Source of the DNA: Cladopsammia gracilis
Lineage: Eukaryota > Cnidaria > Anthozoa > Scleractinia > Dendrophylliidae
Direction: 5' to 3'
Length of the DNA: 64,000 nucleotides
NCBI GenBank assembly: GCA_022457155.1
Contig: JAJGOT010000059.1
Location: 419,001 to 483,000 of the forward strand
The notes under the pieces were generated by a model that did no database searches, was not told where the DNA came from, and worked only from the letters and a program-made list of their open reading frames with translations. Below are positions 11,037-22,687 of the stretch, piece after piece. Each line of letters opens with the position of its first letter. Position 1 is the first letter of the stretch. The translations under genes were made by a program, and so were the position numbers.

Positions 11037-14000
11037 GACCTTGAGAGCCAGGTCAAAGCAGGAGAGGAGGAACTGGGGCAAGTTAGGAGACAGGCGGAAG
11101 AAACTGAAGGCAGACTGTGGAGCAGCTCAGTGAAGTGAGTTTGTTTTGTTTTTGGTAATTGGTCAAGTAATGCGCCCTATGGTAGCTTGCACAATGCAAT
11201 GACCCCATGAATGGGTTAGCACTTCATCCAGTGGGGTATAGTAACGAATGGGTTAGCACCACATCTAGTGGAGTATAGTAATGAATGGGTTAGAACCACA
11301 TCCAGTGGGGTATAGTAATGCTCGTAGCACCACATCCAGTGGGGTATAGTAATGCTCGTAGCACCACATACAGTGGGGTATAGTAATGCTCGTAGCACCA
11401 CATCCAGTGGGGTATAGTAATGCTCGTAGCACCACATCCAGTGGGGTATAGTCGGGTATAGTAATGCTCGTAGTACCATATCCAGTGGGGTATAGTAATG
11501 CTCGTAGTTGTTTTACGCTTTGTGTGGGCCTAGCTTCCACTGCAGGAAGTAGCACCACGTCCAGTGGGGTAAAGTAATGAATGGCTTAGCACCACGTCCA
11601 GTGGGGTATAGTAGGTATAGTAGTGAATGGCTTAGCACCACGTCAGCCTCCAGCCTCCCTCCACTCATGTCCAATATACACAAACAGATACGATTAGTGA
11701 AAACACCCTCACCAATCGTCACCATTGGTAAAAGATAACCATTGTCAAACAGGTCTTACGATTGGTACCATTGGTTCCATTGGTTAGGGTTAGGGTTAGG
11801 GTTCGTACCAATAGTGCCATTCGTACCAATAGTACCATTGGTACCAATGGACGGACAGAATCTCCTCTGTACGATGGGAAATACTCTAAGTCTCCCTAAT
11901 GAGATGCGACTCACCAGTGGTGCACCAATGGATAAAACGCTCCGTCCATTGGTACCAAAAGCACCATTGGTACCAATGGACGGACGGAATCTCCTCTGTA
12001 CGATGGGAAATACTCTAAGTCTCCCTAATGAAAAGCGACTCACCAGTGGTCCGTCCATCGGTACCATTAGTACCATTCGTACCAATAAAGGCCAATTGGT
12101 ACTAATGGATGGACCATTTAGTCCATTGGAGTCTGTAGTAATGCTCGTAGCACCACATCCAGTGGGGTATAGTAATGCTCGTAGCACCACATCCAGTGGG
12201 GTATAGTAATGAATGGCTTATCACCACATCCAGTGGGGTATAGTAATGAATGGCTTATCACCACATCCAGTGGGGTATAGTAATGAATGGCTTATCACCA
12301 CATCCAGTGGGGTATAGTAATGAATGGCTTATCACCACATCCAGTGGGGTATAGTCGGGTATAGTAATGCTCGTAGTACCATATCCAGTGAGGTATAGTA
12401 ATGCTCGTAGCACCACATCCAGTGGGGTATAGTAATGCTCGTAGCACCACATCCAGTGGGGTATAGTAATGCTCGTAGCACCACATCCAGTGGGGTATAG
12501 TAATGCTCGTAGCACCACATCCAGTGGGGTATAGTAATGAATGGCTTATCACCACATCCAGTGGGGTATAGTCGGGTATAGTAATGCTCGTAGTACCATA
12601 TCCAGTGGGGTATAGTAATGCTCGTAGTTGTTTCATGCTTTGTGTGGGCCTAGCTTCCACTGCAGTTAACTCTTTTGGGCAGAGTGGAAGACTGGCACAC
12701 GAAGAGAACAAAAATCAGACTGAGTGGGGTGGGCTGCCTCTTATTTGCTTTGTCTCTCCACCCCTTCCCACCCCTGTCCTCCTTTTCGTTATTGCCCTTT
12801 GCTCCAGACCTTGTCCCCACTCCTCTTGTCCCCTGCTTGTCCTTGCCCCAGACCACAGAGTTGCTTGCGAATTAACGAGGCTAACATCATTTGGCTGGTG
12901 ACTGAAACGATGTTACAGTTTTGTATTTTTTAGTTCCCGTAGAACTTAGGTCATCTGATTGCTTTAATCCCTTTTAAACTGTCTCATTCTTTGCAGGCGA
13001 AGAATTCATTGGAGACGCAAATACTGAATCTTGATAGTGAGGTCAAGGCCACGAGGAAACAAACAGACAAGATGAAGGCACAAAAGGTACTCTAAGGATC
13101 CACAGCTTTTAACCGGTCTTCATTCATTGCTACCCATACCAAGGACATCCCACTCCAAAGATGGTGATTGTGTCCGATGAGTTTGTTCCCACCTTTTCCC
13201 TTTAAGATAATTACTCATGCGCGTAACGGCATGAGTTATAAAATGGCCTCCGTTTTTATTATTTTTCTTTTTTTTCGGTGTCACGATTTTGCATGCAAAT
13301 TTATGCACGCATATTTTAAATTGTGCACTTCCGATTCATACTTTGCCATTTACACTTCCTGTTTAGTGACTTCCGGCTACTCCCACATTTGGTAAAACAG
13401 CGTTACTGAAGTGTCACGGCAGTGTCTCCTACAGCCCTACTTACATTACTAATGTTCACAGCCTTCTGCATTTACAAAACATTCAATAGTAAACAATGTG
13501 GTTTGCAGGAACAATGACTGAATGAAAGGAGTAACACTTCTCCATGTGGGACATCTTATCATGTTTAAAATATATCATAAAACTTTCTTATGCATGCGCA
13601 TGAGTATAGGCTGCTTGGAGCCTCTTGTTTATTATTTTGTTTCCTTACTCATCAACTTAGATTTTCTGTTCGTCATTTTGAAATCCACCTTCATTTGTTA
13701 TTTCGCTCTAAAGATCATTAGAAATAATAAGCGACGATATTGCTATTGACTTTCGTTACATTTTATGGACAGGATTCAGTTGAACAAGAGTTAGAGAATC
13801 AAAGAGAAGCTTTCAATGGACTGAGGTAAGGTAGTGAGATCAAACTGAGTTTGGAATAGAAAAGTTTACAGAAACTTTAAACAATAATTAAAGATTATAC
13901 CATGCAAGTGTGGTTGAAACTCTTATTCTTTTTCTTTAGAATTTCATTACAAACGAGAATAGAAGAATTGGAGAAAAATCTTACTTCTGAACAAGGAGCT

Positions 14001-17000
14001 AAAGAAAAGGTAACTTAATTATACCAAGGGGAAATGCGCTGGTGGGGGAGGGGTTGGGGTGGGGAGGGGAGGGGTGGGGGAGGACTGTAGTGGTGGGAGG
14101 GACAGGGGTTACAAGTCATCGTAAGTCGTTGTCTACTTATGAGAGACGCTATGTCATGTCATGTCAAGTTATGTTATTATGTTATGTTATGTTTGCCTGC
14201 TGGAGGTATCCGCAAGCAGTTAACAGAACGAATCCTCTTCTTTAAACACACAAAAAATAAAAGGCTCCTAATACCCAACCCGTGAATAAGAAATGCTAAC
14301 GCGTAACGCAATATTACGGTAAGCTTGTGTTTTCACACTGACACGGTTCGATATTTTTTTTAATTAAATGTAAGGATTTTTGACGATCGCGAAAAAAAAA
14401 GTACATCACTTTCATAAGGTCCAGTCCGAAGAAGAAAAAAAAAAAGAAAAAAAAGGAAGGTCTTGAGCTGGACTTGAACTCGCGGCTCCTGACTCCAAGT
14501 CCCGACACTTAACCTCTAGACCACCGGGGAACACATGCTAAGTAAAGTCTAAATTTAATTATCTCTAGGTGCTCTTATTTCTTATTTCACTGTAATATTT
14601 ATTTATTTGTTCTAAGGTATTTATACAAAATAATATATATTTTTTTGAATTATCAAAACGCGTCTCGGTTGAAAAATCCTTTTAGATCGATTCTAATGTT
14701 GCATTGAAGACTCCAAATGCAAAACATCTTTTAGCTTATTGTTGTTTATATTCGTTTACATCAAATTAATTATTGTTATTGCTGAATTCACGTTGTTCTT
14801 GTTACGAAACGTATTTGTAACAAAGCATTACGTCACTATGTTTACAGCTGATGGAAGGAGTGAGCGAGTGAGTGAGTGAGTGAGTGAATTTAAGCCACCG
14901 TTACCGATGCCCCGTTCATTACGCATGTGCTTATTCACGGGTTGAAAATGTTACAACAATAACTGCTTAACTGTTTTGTTGCAGGCTTTACAGGAAGGTC
15001 AGGAAAAACAACAGCTGCCAATCAAACAAAAGCTGGAGCTAGAAAACAAGCTGCAAAACACTGAAAAAGATCTGAAGAAGGTGAGATGTGGATCAGTATT
15101 GGTCAGTATTGATCAGTATTAATCAATATGGACAAGTGGCTATAGACACAAAGTGAAATCCAGTGTGTTTGTTTTTAACAAATTAAGTTTTGTCACCTTC
15201 AAATAAAAGTTCGCATGTTAATAATAACTTCGAGGAAGCTTACAACACAAAGTGGCTCACAGAAGGGTCCCCAATTAAAATAATAAAAAGTGAAAATAAC
15301 CTAAAAAAAAAAATACATAAACTTACAAATTAAAAAGAAAACATTAGAAAAATATTAGATAGTATAAGGTTTAATGGTCTTAAAACGATATTTTGTACCT
15401 GAATTTGTGCATATCTTCCTCTAAATTCTACGTGATTTAAAGTACAGAAAAGTCACTCACACAACATCAACTCCTAAACAAAATACATCATTAATGATTC
15501 TCAGACAAATGAAACACAAGAGCTAGAAGACCTTAAGAAGAGCAAAGAACAGACTGAAGCGAGGCTTAATATTCAGATTTCATCACTAAATGAAAAGCTT
15601 GCTGCAGCGAGAACCGAGGCGGAGAAATTCCAACAAGAGACGAGAAGGACTGGGGAGAATTTTGGGGAGGACGATTTGAAAGGAGAGGTGGCCGGTAAGT
15701 GACTGGTAACGAGTGAGTCTTGGTATGACGTATGCTGATGGAATGTTTCTCGGGTAAAAGGTCTAAGATAGCGGATGTCCCACCAATTTTTCAATTAATA
15801 TAAAGGTGTAGAAGGACAAATTTCCTGTTATGCTTGAATAATTATTTCCAGCCATGCGCAAAAGTAGCGATACTCCCAAAATTAGTGACTTAAAATGAAA
15901 CTTGTTCCTCTTTTTGGATAACTGAGGCTTCAATAAAAGACAGTTCAAGTTCTTCTTAGAGACACTTTTTTTTTAATACGGACACTTGTATATGTTGTAG
16001 TTCAATTTTATCCTTGGTTCAATTTTTATTTTCATTTGTTTTATATTCATTATCATATATTAGCATAGTAAAGAACAATAAAAAAATAAAAATTGAACTA
16101 CAACATAAATTATGTATTATGTACAGCTGACTAGATTCTAGAGAAATGATCAGATCAAACTTTGTTCAAACTATATATCATTAGATATAATACGGACACC
16201 TCCGTATTACCGCCGTATTACGTGCACTCAGTACTGTTCTTGTCCGTATTAAAAACGGGTTGGACATGAAATCTGTATTTAGTAATATTAGTAACAATAA
16301 TTGTTATTGTATTTCACTTTTAGTTTTGGAAGCAACTGTTCAAAATAATTTGGATGAGAGGAGAAAACTGCTTGAAAGGTTTGTGTTTGGGAAACTGTTA
16401 ATGGTAGCCACAAGCGTTAGTGACATTGTTATCAAGCTGACATTTGAATTGGGGGCGGAGGAATGGCAGACCTCCCTCCCCCCGTCGTGGGACACTTATG
16501 TCCAGGATTGCAGATAATTAGATGCATGACAAGTTTTGATATCCAACACGAAGTGTCCCATTAAGTTTAACTGTTAACTGTCTTTTTTTTTTGAAATGTA
16601 AGGTAACCATAAGTGTTAGTGTTGTTTTTAGGTTAGGGTAAACGCACCTGTTTATCTTTACTTAAAGAGCAGAATTTCGGGGACACTTCGTGACGTTTAT
16701 TGTCTGAATTTTTGAAAACAAGTGATGTTGAAGTTTAGTTGAAGAGCAAGAGGACACTTTGTGACGCTTATTAAATTTGTCATGCATCTAATTATCTGCA
16801 ATCCCGGACATCTTGGGATTATAAGAAGGTAAGATGTTAAGTTTGAAGTTACATCTCATATCATTGTAGAGGTGCGTAGCTGGCGAAGAAGCATTAGAAC
16901 AACAGAAAAAGGAAAATGCTGAACTGAAGAGAAAAGTGGAGAATGATGGAACTCACACAGGAAAACCAGTCACTACAGGTTAGCCACAGAAGAATCTGGC

Positions 17001-20000
17001 ACTGAGATAAAACACTGATATTTGTGTATCAATGAAATCAAAACTTCAACTTCCCTCTGATCATTTGGACTTTTGAAATGAGGGTTGCTCAAATGCCCCT
17101 TCTCGAGCCACAAAAGGTGTTTTAAAAGGTCCCACCCTTGGGGTCCCTACCCCCTGGGAAATACTCTTCAGTTTTTACATTAGTTTGTTGTAATAAGAAA
17201 AAAGATTGAGACAAATCACTAACTGTTGAGGTAATGAGGCCTAAGTCAGTAAGTAATGTGAACACAATGAGGCGTAGGTAAGTATTTGTAAATATTATAG
17301 GGCTGAACTGGTCCGTGATGAAAAGGAGCATTCTTATTGCTTCCCTGAAGGTCCGAATTTTTGCGCTCGCGAATTAAAATCCCTTTTATAAACATTAAAC
17401 AAAGAACACTTTTTTATTAAGTAAAAACACTTTTTTCTTCATGTTTGGCGGATAAGTTTGGTTAAATTGTTACGAAAGTGGCCTAAAAAAAGCAAAATAT
17501 CTGCTTTACTTTGGCGCGCGCGCGCGTTTGCCGAGAACGGGATGCACTAAAGAGCCATAATAATAAAAACTTTTTTGAACCAGCTTGTTCACTCCGTATT
17601 GGGAAATATTGGTCGTTCTTTTTTCTTTTTTTTTTTTTGCAAATTTCGGCTCGTTCCATAAACTCGCAAAAAAAAGAACTCGGCCAATTTTTTCCTGATA
17701 CGGACCTCGCGCTAGTTCAGTAACATCTATATAATGTGAACGCGGTTCAGTCGAAACATCTTAAGTTCTTGACTGACATCAAATAAACCCTGTGTTGAAA
17801 CATGGCATGTATTATATTTCATACGAAATGTACCTTTCATTTCAGATTTCGAACACTCAAAAGAATGCACGGAGATGGGAGAATGATGACGATGTATCAA
17901 CTTGCAATGGCAGTTGTCACGCAGCTGTTTAGAACCTCTAATTTCACTGGACCTGGGTATCACGCAGCTCTATTGTTTTCAGGGCTAGGATCCATTGTTG
18001 TGTTGTTTGTTCTATTGTTTCACAGCCAATCCTGTAAGGCGTTCCGAGAGCTACGTGGCGACCCTGCAATGGATGCGAGAGACAATTTTCCATGACCATA
18101 AGAAAGGTTGGTTCTCTATCATAAGAAAGATTGGTTCTCTATCATGTCTCGTACAAAAGATTTCCGAAAACTATCGAAGACCCGAGGTGTTTTCATTGAT
18201 GCATCTGCAAAGCTTGTAAACAGAAAACAAAACAGACGAACAATAGACTGAACTCACTGACAAATTTGACTAACAATACGACTACAGAAATTACACTAAC
18301 AATACACGGATCGAAACGCACCTATCACTGACTTGAGTCTCTACAGCCAATAACATCACGGCTAAACTGACCAATGACAGTTATAACCAGACGTATATAA
18401 CATCAACTGACCATTCACAATTCACATGACTCTGAAGATGACTTCCGCTCAGGTTGTCGAAACGTCAGTCATTGTCAACAACAACAGTTCTTTTCAGAAC
18501 TACACTCACCCGGACGATCACAAACAACAGACTACTGATACTCCTGGGTTCAAACCATTTACAATGTTACGTTCCTTTGGACGACAGAGCGAACAACTTG
18601 CTAACAACTACATCAGTTACGCAAGTACCGTCAGACGTATACGACAACAACTCTGGTTCAACCACCGCTGCAAAGATCTCGGTCTTGTTCCGGCTGGACT
18701 TCGACTTAAGTCCCCGTTGAACACACAAGAGGCCATCCAGATCGTCAAATCCACCTGCAGACGACTAATCAAAGCGCGGATCAACGACTGTCACAGAAGA
18801 CTCAACTACTACAAGAACAAGCTACAACAAAAACTCGACAAACTGAACCAACTAATACCGACTTACTTACTTAACACTGTACTTACTATTTCTGACAAAC
18901 GGGCTGACAAAACTACTGAACAGTGCCGTACTACCACTCAACTTAAACTAACGCGACTACAACGTAAGAAAGACAAAAAACGACGAAAAACAGACGACAA
19001 CTGGGTCAGGAATATCTCTTCCCGTCCCTTAGACGAGACTGAAAACTGAGCGCTTTCATACTGACTGAAACACTCAGTGACGCCAAGACGTATACCTACA
19101 GAGGCCATTGTATCAAGTGTTGAGGCTGCTCTGTCTCGTCAAAGAGATCTATCAGAGCCAGCCAAGGATAACATCAGAAGTAGAATAGCTTCTACTATAC
19201 AATCAGCCTCGATAACAGACAGTAACTTGACTAAAGACGAACGACAGGCCCTTAAACGACTGAAAACCGACGAAGACATTGTCATACTACCTGCAGACAA
19301 AGGACGAGTGACTGTTGTTATGGACAAAACAGATTACTATAACAAAATGGACACGCTTGTTAACGACAAACAGACCTACGAAGAACTTAAACGAGACCCG
19401 ACTCCCGCACTGCAAGGAAAACTTAACGGTAAACTGCTCAGCCTTAAGAAGGATGACGCTTTTGACGTTACACGCTACTACCGACTGAGAAGTTCTGTAC
19501 CGCAACCACCGAAAAAACTACACAAACCCAACATACCAATGCGACCCATAGTCTCATTCTGTGGGTCCCCGACATACCAACTGTCTAAATACTTGACTAC
19601 TGTACTGCAACCCTTAACAGACGAATCTAGCCACAAACTACAATCTACTGAGAACTTTATTGACGCTATCAAGACAGTACAGATACCTGACGACCACAAA
19701 CTAGTGTCTTTTGACGTGAAATCACTGTTCACCAGTATTCCGCTTCAACTGGCTTTAGATTGTACTGAGACAGCCATCAAGAACTCTACCTTCAAACTTC
19801 CACTGCCGACTGACGACATCATGGACTTACTGAATCTTTGTCTCACTTCGACATATTTTCAGTATAACGGCAAACACTACAAACAGCTACACGGAACAGC
19901 TATGGGTTCACCTGTCTCAGTTGTTGTTGCTGAAATTGTCATGCAGAACATCGAGGAAGAAGCCCTTGCTACATGCAAACAAACAGTACCACTTTGGTTA

Positions 20001-21712
20001 CGCTACGTGGACGACACCTTCACTGCTGTACACAAAGACGAGATTGACACCTTTCACGAACACCTCAACAGACAAAACGCTGACATACAGTTCACTAGAG
20101 AGGTTGAAGAAAATGGTACGATTCCTTTTCTAGACTGTCTAGTAAGCCGAAACGACAACAAACTACAGACTACTGTCTACAGGAAACCGACTCATACCGA
20201 CAGATTACTAGACCAGTCATCGTACAACCCTACATCTCACAAAGCGACGACCATACGAACTTTGACAAGACGAGCGCAACTAGTTTGCGATTCACCTGAC
20301 AGCCTAACCGACGAAACCAAGTACCTTGACAACGTTTTCAGTAAGAACAACTACAACCGAGACTTTGTTAAACGCAATTTTTCCAAAAACAACGAATCTG
20401 ACACAACTTACGCAAAACCTGTCACCACAGCGACAATACCCTACATCAAGGGCACTTCTGAGACTATTGCACGGATCTTACAACATCCGTGTCGCTCACA
20501 AACCCATTACTACTTTACGACAGCTTCTCACAAACGTTAAAGACAAGGACGAACCTAACGACAGACAAGGAGCAGTATACAAGATCAAATGCTGCGACTG
20601 CCAGGCCTCTTACATCGGTGAGACTGGCAGGAATCTGAACATACGACTGACTGAACACAAACGGGCGACAAAAAATTGTGACATCAACAATCACATTGCT
20701 GAACACCATTTACGCACGAATCACAGAATTGACTGGGACTCTGCCGAATGCGTTACCTACAGTACGGACTACTACAAACGGCTCACTCTAGAAAGTTGGT
20801 TTACTAACTTAGAACAGACACCACTGAACAGATGCCAACAGCTAACTGCGGCTTACAAACGACTTGTCAACAAAACAGACGAACAATAGACTGAACTCAC
20901 TGACAAATTTGACTAACAATACGACTACAGAAATTACACTAACAATACACGGATCGAAACGCACCTATCACTGACTTGAGTCTCTACAGCCAATAACATC
21001 ACGGCTAAACTGACTAATGACAGTTATAACCAGACATATATAACATGAACTGACCATTCACAATTCACATGACTCTGAAGATGACTTCCGCTCAGGTTGT
21101 CGAAACGTCAGTCATTGTCAACAACAACAGTTCTTTTCAGAACTACACTCACCCGGACGATCACAAACAACAGACTACTGATACTCCTGTGTTCAAACCA
21201 TTTACAATATACTTAAATTTGTTACTGTTTTTTGCTTTCTTTCCTTCTTTTTCAGCACCACTGTCGAAATTGCGGGTAATAATATTGAATTTCTTAAATT
21301 TACCGCTAGTAGAGGACCACTCAGAAGTTCTGTCGAGGATTCCAAAAATGATGACCCACTTGTATTTCCCCCTTTACTTCAAAACACTCATCTAGGAGAT
21401 GTTGTCCTCATGTACACCCAAATGCTTGTGACAAACATTTAATTTCTCCTACAATTTCAATGTATCGATTAGTGGTGAGTTAGTGATCAGCATCTTATTT
21501 CTCTGTACAGTGTGAATACGTTGTCAAGCTGACACGTGATGAGAATACAGAAACTGATCAGTATCCAGTGAATATTCATACTGTCTCTTGTCTCTTACAG
21601 TTTGATTTACTGTGGTGATTGTACAGCAAAAAATGCGCCACTCACGTCGAGCAAGAAACCTGTACGAGTGTGTGACAAGTGTTTTGACGATGTCACGTCA
21701 GGAACAGCTAGG
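11037..21712 (+). CDS. EEA1: EEA1-like early endosome antigen, C-terminal coiled coil plus FYVE finger, partial and possibly damaged
   Basis: Exons read at 11037-11129 (alternative donor at 11135), 12997-13086, 13773-13825, 13940-14009, 14985-15080, 15505-15694, 16324-16378, 16872-16978, 17846-about 17893, 21256-21275 and 21601-21712. The first eight give a heptad-rich coiled coil. The stretch LEATVQNNLDERRKLLERC is nearly the vertebrate EEA1 sequence just before its FYVE domain. The exon at 17846 carries RRWENDDDV, a 20-base exon carries HHCRNCG, and the last carries IYCGDCTAKN and SSKKPVRVCDKCF, the second half of an EEA1-type FYVE finger. EEA1 binds PI3P and Rab5 and tethers early endosomes. 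Oddities: the phase between 16978 and 17846 does not match, so a short exon of 2 modulo 3 bases is missing; the finger segment with the first Cys pair and the following basic residues is not placed; no terminal exon with stop was identified; and the roughly 1000 upstream residues have no space between 9060 and 11037. It may be a truncated paralogue, a decaying gene, or an assembly join. Confidence 0.82.
11215..12650. repeat. 34-bp satellite in two blocks around a duplicated core
   Basis: Unit CACCACATCCAGTGGGGTAT plus AGTAATGCTCGTAG, with a variant ending GAATGGCTTA. Blocks at 11215-11645 and 12130-12630, each ending next to TGTGTGGGCCTAGCTTCCAC. Between them is a core of repeated GGTACCATTGGTACCAATGG-like words and a 130-bp duplication (about 11846-11975 and 11976-12080). 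All open frames here are repeat artefacts. Confidence 0.93.
11782..11803. repeat. Interstitial telomere-like repeat (TTAGGG)3
   Basis: Three perfect TTAGGG copies inside the satellite core. TTAGGG is the usual animal telomere word. Confidence 0.85.
13200..13640. repeat. Dispersed repeat, inverted partner at 54120-54560
   Basis: Shares ATGCACGCATATTTTAAATT, CACTTCCTGTTTAGTGACTT and GGCTGCTTGGAGCCTCTTGT with the reverse complement of the second copy. Lies between coiled-coil exons of the EEA1-like gene. No coding capacity was seen. Confidence 0.8.
14277..14943. mobile_element. TIR element with internal tRNA-like module (copy B)
   Basis: Second copy of the AACCCGTGAATAAG element, ending TTATTCACGGGTT. 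Includes (GAGT)n at 14855-14887. Ends about 40 bp before an EEA1-like exon acceptor. Confidence 0.87.
14459..14530 (-). repeat. tRNA-like module inside TIR element copy B
   Basis: On the minus strand: CCGGTGGTCTAGAGGTTAAG (A box) and GCGAGTTCAAGTCC (B box). Only loosely alignable to the module of copy A, although the flanks of the two copies are close. Confidence 0.6.
15985..16115. repeat. Small inverted repeat
   Basis: TATGTTGTAGTTCAATTTTA near 15990 is mirrored by AAAATTGAACTACAACATAA near 16090, in an EEA1-like intron. Confidence 0.6.
16500..16809. mobile_element. MITE with 33-bp TIRs
   Basis: Left end GTCCAGGATTGCAGATAATT; right end ...AATTATCTGCAATCCCGGAC. The arms are complementary over about 33 bases with one or two mismatches. 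Lies in an EEA1-like intron. Confidence 0.85.
17970..18075. repeat. Fragment of the 42-bp-array parent element
   Basis: CTAGGATCCATTGTTGTGTT, TTTGTTCTATTGTTT and CAGCCAATCCTGTAAGGC match, inverted, the left edge and units of the array at 37660-38835 and the core of 63812-63993. Confidence 0.65.
18228..18567 (+). repeat. Penelope-like element, left terminal direct repeat (pseudo-LTR)
   Basis: About 340 bp repeated almost base for base at 20872-21208. Contains TATATAA near 18395, and a hammerhead-like core: CTGAAGA at 18432-18438 followed by GAAA at 18459-18462. GACG at 18390-18393 could pair with CGTC at 18463-18466. Confidence 0.88.
18426..19049 (+). pseudogene. Penelope-like element, N-terminal part of the polyprotein
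   Basis: Open for 207 codons, basic and Gln/Lys-rich, with a tract that fits the region upstream of the reverse transcriptase in Penelope-like polyproteins. The frame is the same as that of the following reverse transcriptase segment. It is separated from it by a TGA at 19047-19049 and another TGA about 15 bases later, so these are most simply two nonsense mutations in one original reading frame rather than two genes. The 5' part overlaps the left terminal repeat. Confidence 0.8.
19077..20540 (+). pseudogene. Penelope-like element, reverse transcriptase domain
   Basis: 487 open codons. Motifs in order: LPADKGRVTVVMD near residue 70, RPIVSFCGSPTYQLSKYL near 155, SFDVKSLFTSIP near 215, LHGTAMGSPVS near 270, the catalytic YVDD at about 310-313 (20004-20015) and FLDCLVSR near 350. 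These are the reverse transcriptase signatures of Penelope-like elements. The reading frame then loses register near 20480-20490, where the matching continuation moves to the +1 frame that carries the endonuclease. The last 20 or so residues of this frame are therefore out-of-frame sequence. Confidence 0.93.
20326..20889 (+). pseudogene. Penelope-like element, GIY-YIG endonuclease domain
   Basis: The meaningful part runs from about 20480 to the stop at 20887-20889. It has the Cys-rich entry (AVYKIKCCDCQ), YIGETGR, a downstream RLTEHK and a His-rich tail, the layout of the GIY-YIG nuclease at the C terminus of Penelope-like polyproteins. The first half of this open stretch overlaps the reverse transcriptase frame and is a shadow. 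A single-base change near 20480-20490 separates it from the reverse transcriptase. Confidence 0.9.
20872..21208 (+). repeat. Penelope-like element, right terminal direct repeat (pseudo-LTR)
   Basis: Second copy of the 18228-18567 repeat with a handful of substitutions. It carries the same CTGAAGA...GAAA core near 21075-21105. The possible stem partner is GACA here instead of GACG. Confidence 0.88.
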
Positions 21713-22583
21713 GTGAGTTTAAGGATTGCTCTACATTACACCTAATAGAAAAGTTGCATTGCAACCCATTTAGCAGCGATTGTGTCACGTTATACCCCAT
21801 ATAGTGATGACCGTGTTACATTACATTTAATAGAAAATTACAACCCATGTGTATAACGGCAATTGTGTTACATGAGACCTTACTTAGCGGCCATTGTGAC
21901 CCCATATAGCGATGATTGTGTTCTACTACACACCACATAGCGGCGGTTGCGTTACATTACACCCCACATAGTTAAGATTGCTTTATATTGCACTTCAAAA
22001 TCCGTAAAGTTACCAACTTCCGACTGCTGACGGCTCTGCCCAACATTTCAGCTCTGTTTGGTGTTCATGACACATAAGAGAAATGGTTTCTACTCATTTA
22101 AAAAGAAAGAAGAGAACATCTGGTTACTCCGCTCTTCGTTGCGTTTCTTGCCTTTCTCATTGCCTTAATACAGTTCATTTTTTTATTTTATTTTTCAGTC
22201 ATATTCTTTAAGTCACAAACAAGGCTTCAGCTGAAAACACGCCACAAGTAAATAATTTGTATCAACATCAAATTTCTCCTTACAATATCAATATATTGTC
22301 AACCAGACAGGTGACAAGAATGTAGACAATCATCCAATATAAGTAGGTGTACCACCAAATTCTATTGATTAACATGTAATTTCTTCAATATTAATACATT
22401 AATAAGGCGATAAGAATAAAGGAAATAATCAACTGATGAATACTAGAGAGATTTAGCAATTTAGAATCGTGTAATTGTTTCCTTCAAATGGCACGGATGG
22501 TCACAGCAGTTGCCATTTTTTACGTAAGGAGTTTTCGCGTACTGTTTGTCGGCAAACGGCAAAACACAAGTTTGCTGTAAACC

Positions 22584-22687
22584 TAATGCTCAATATTGGT
22601 CCAATATTGTTCCAATATTGGTCCAATATTGGTCCATTATTGTCCTGATATTGTCTCAATATTCTACAAAGAATAATTAAGCATTGA
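22584..22687. repeat. CCAATATTG short tandem repeat
   Basis: Five or so copies of GGTCCAATATT-like 11-mers. Confidence 0.6.

Larger units (their letters stand above)
18228..21208 (+). mobile_element. Penelope-like retroelement with direct terminal repeats, inactivated
   Basis: About 3 kb, bounded by direct repeats (18228-18567 and 20872-21208) that are nearly identical. Between them lie an N-terminal region, a reverse transcriptase and a GIY-YIG endonuclease in the order typical of Penelope-like elements. In-frame stops and a frameshift interrupt the coding region, so this copy is not autonomous. It lies in the sense orientation in the intron between the FYVE-half exons of the EEA1-like gene, just upstream of the 20-base exon at 21256. 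Confidence 0.93.

Noticed and set aside
11216..12711. Overlapping repeat-rich open frames up to 154 codons
   Set aside because: They lie in the 34-bp satellite and its core; no domain or splice context.
17885..17935. VSTCNGSC as an intact start of the FYVE zinc site
   Set aside because: Spacing is C-x3-C rather than C-x2-C and the frame hits TAG four residues later; a donor at GTATCA just before is at least as likely.
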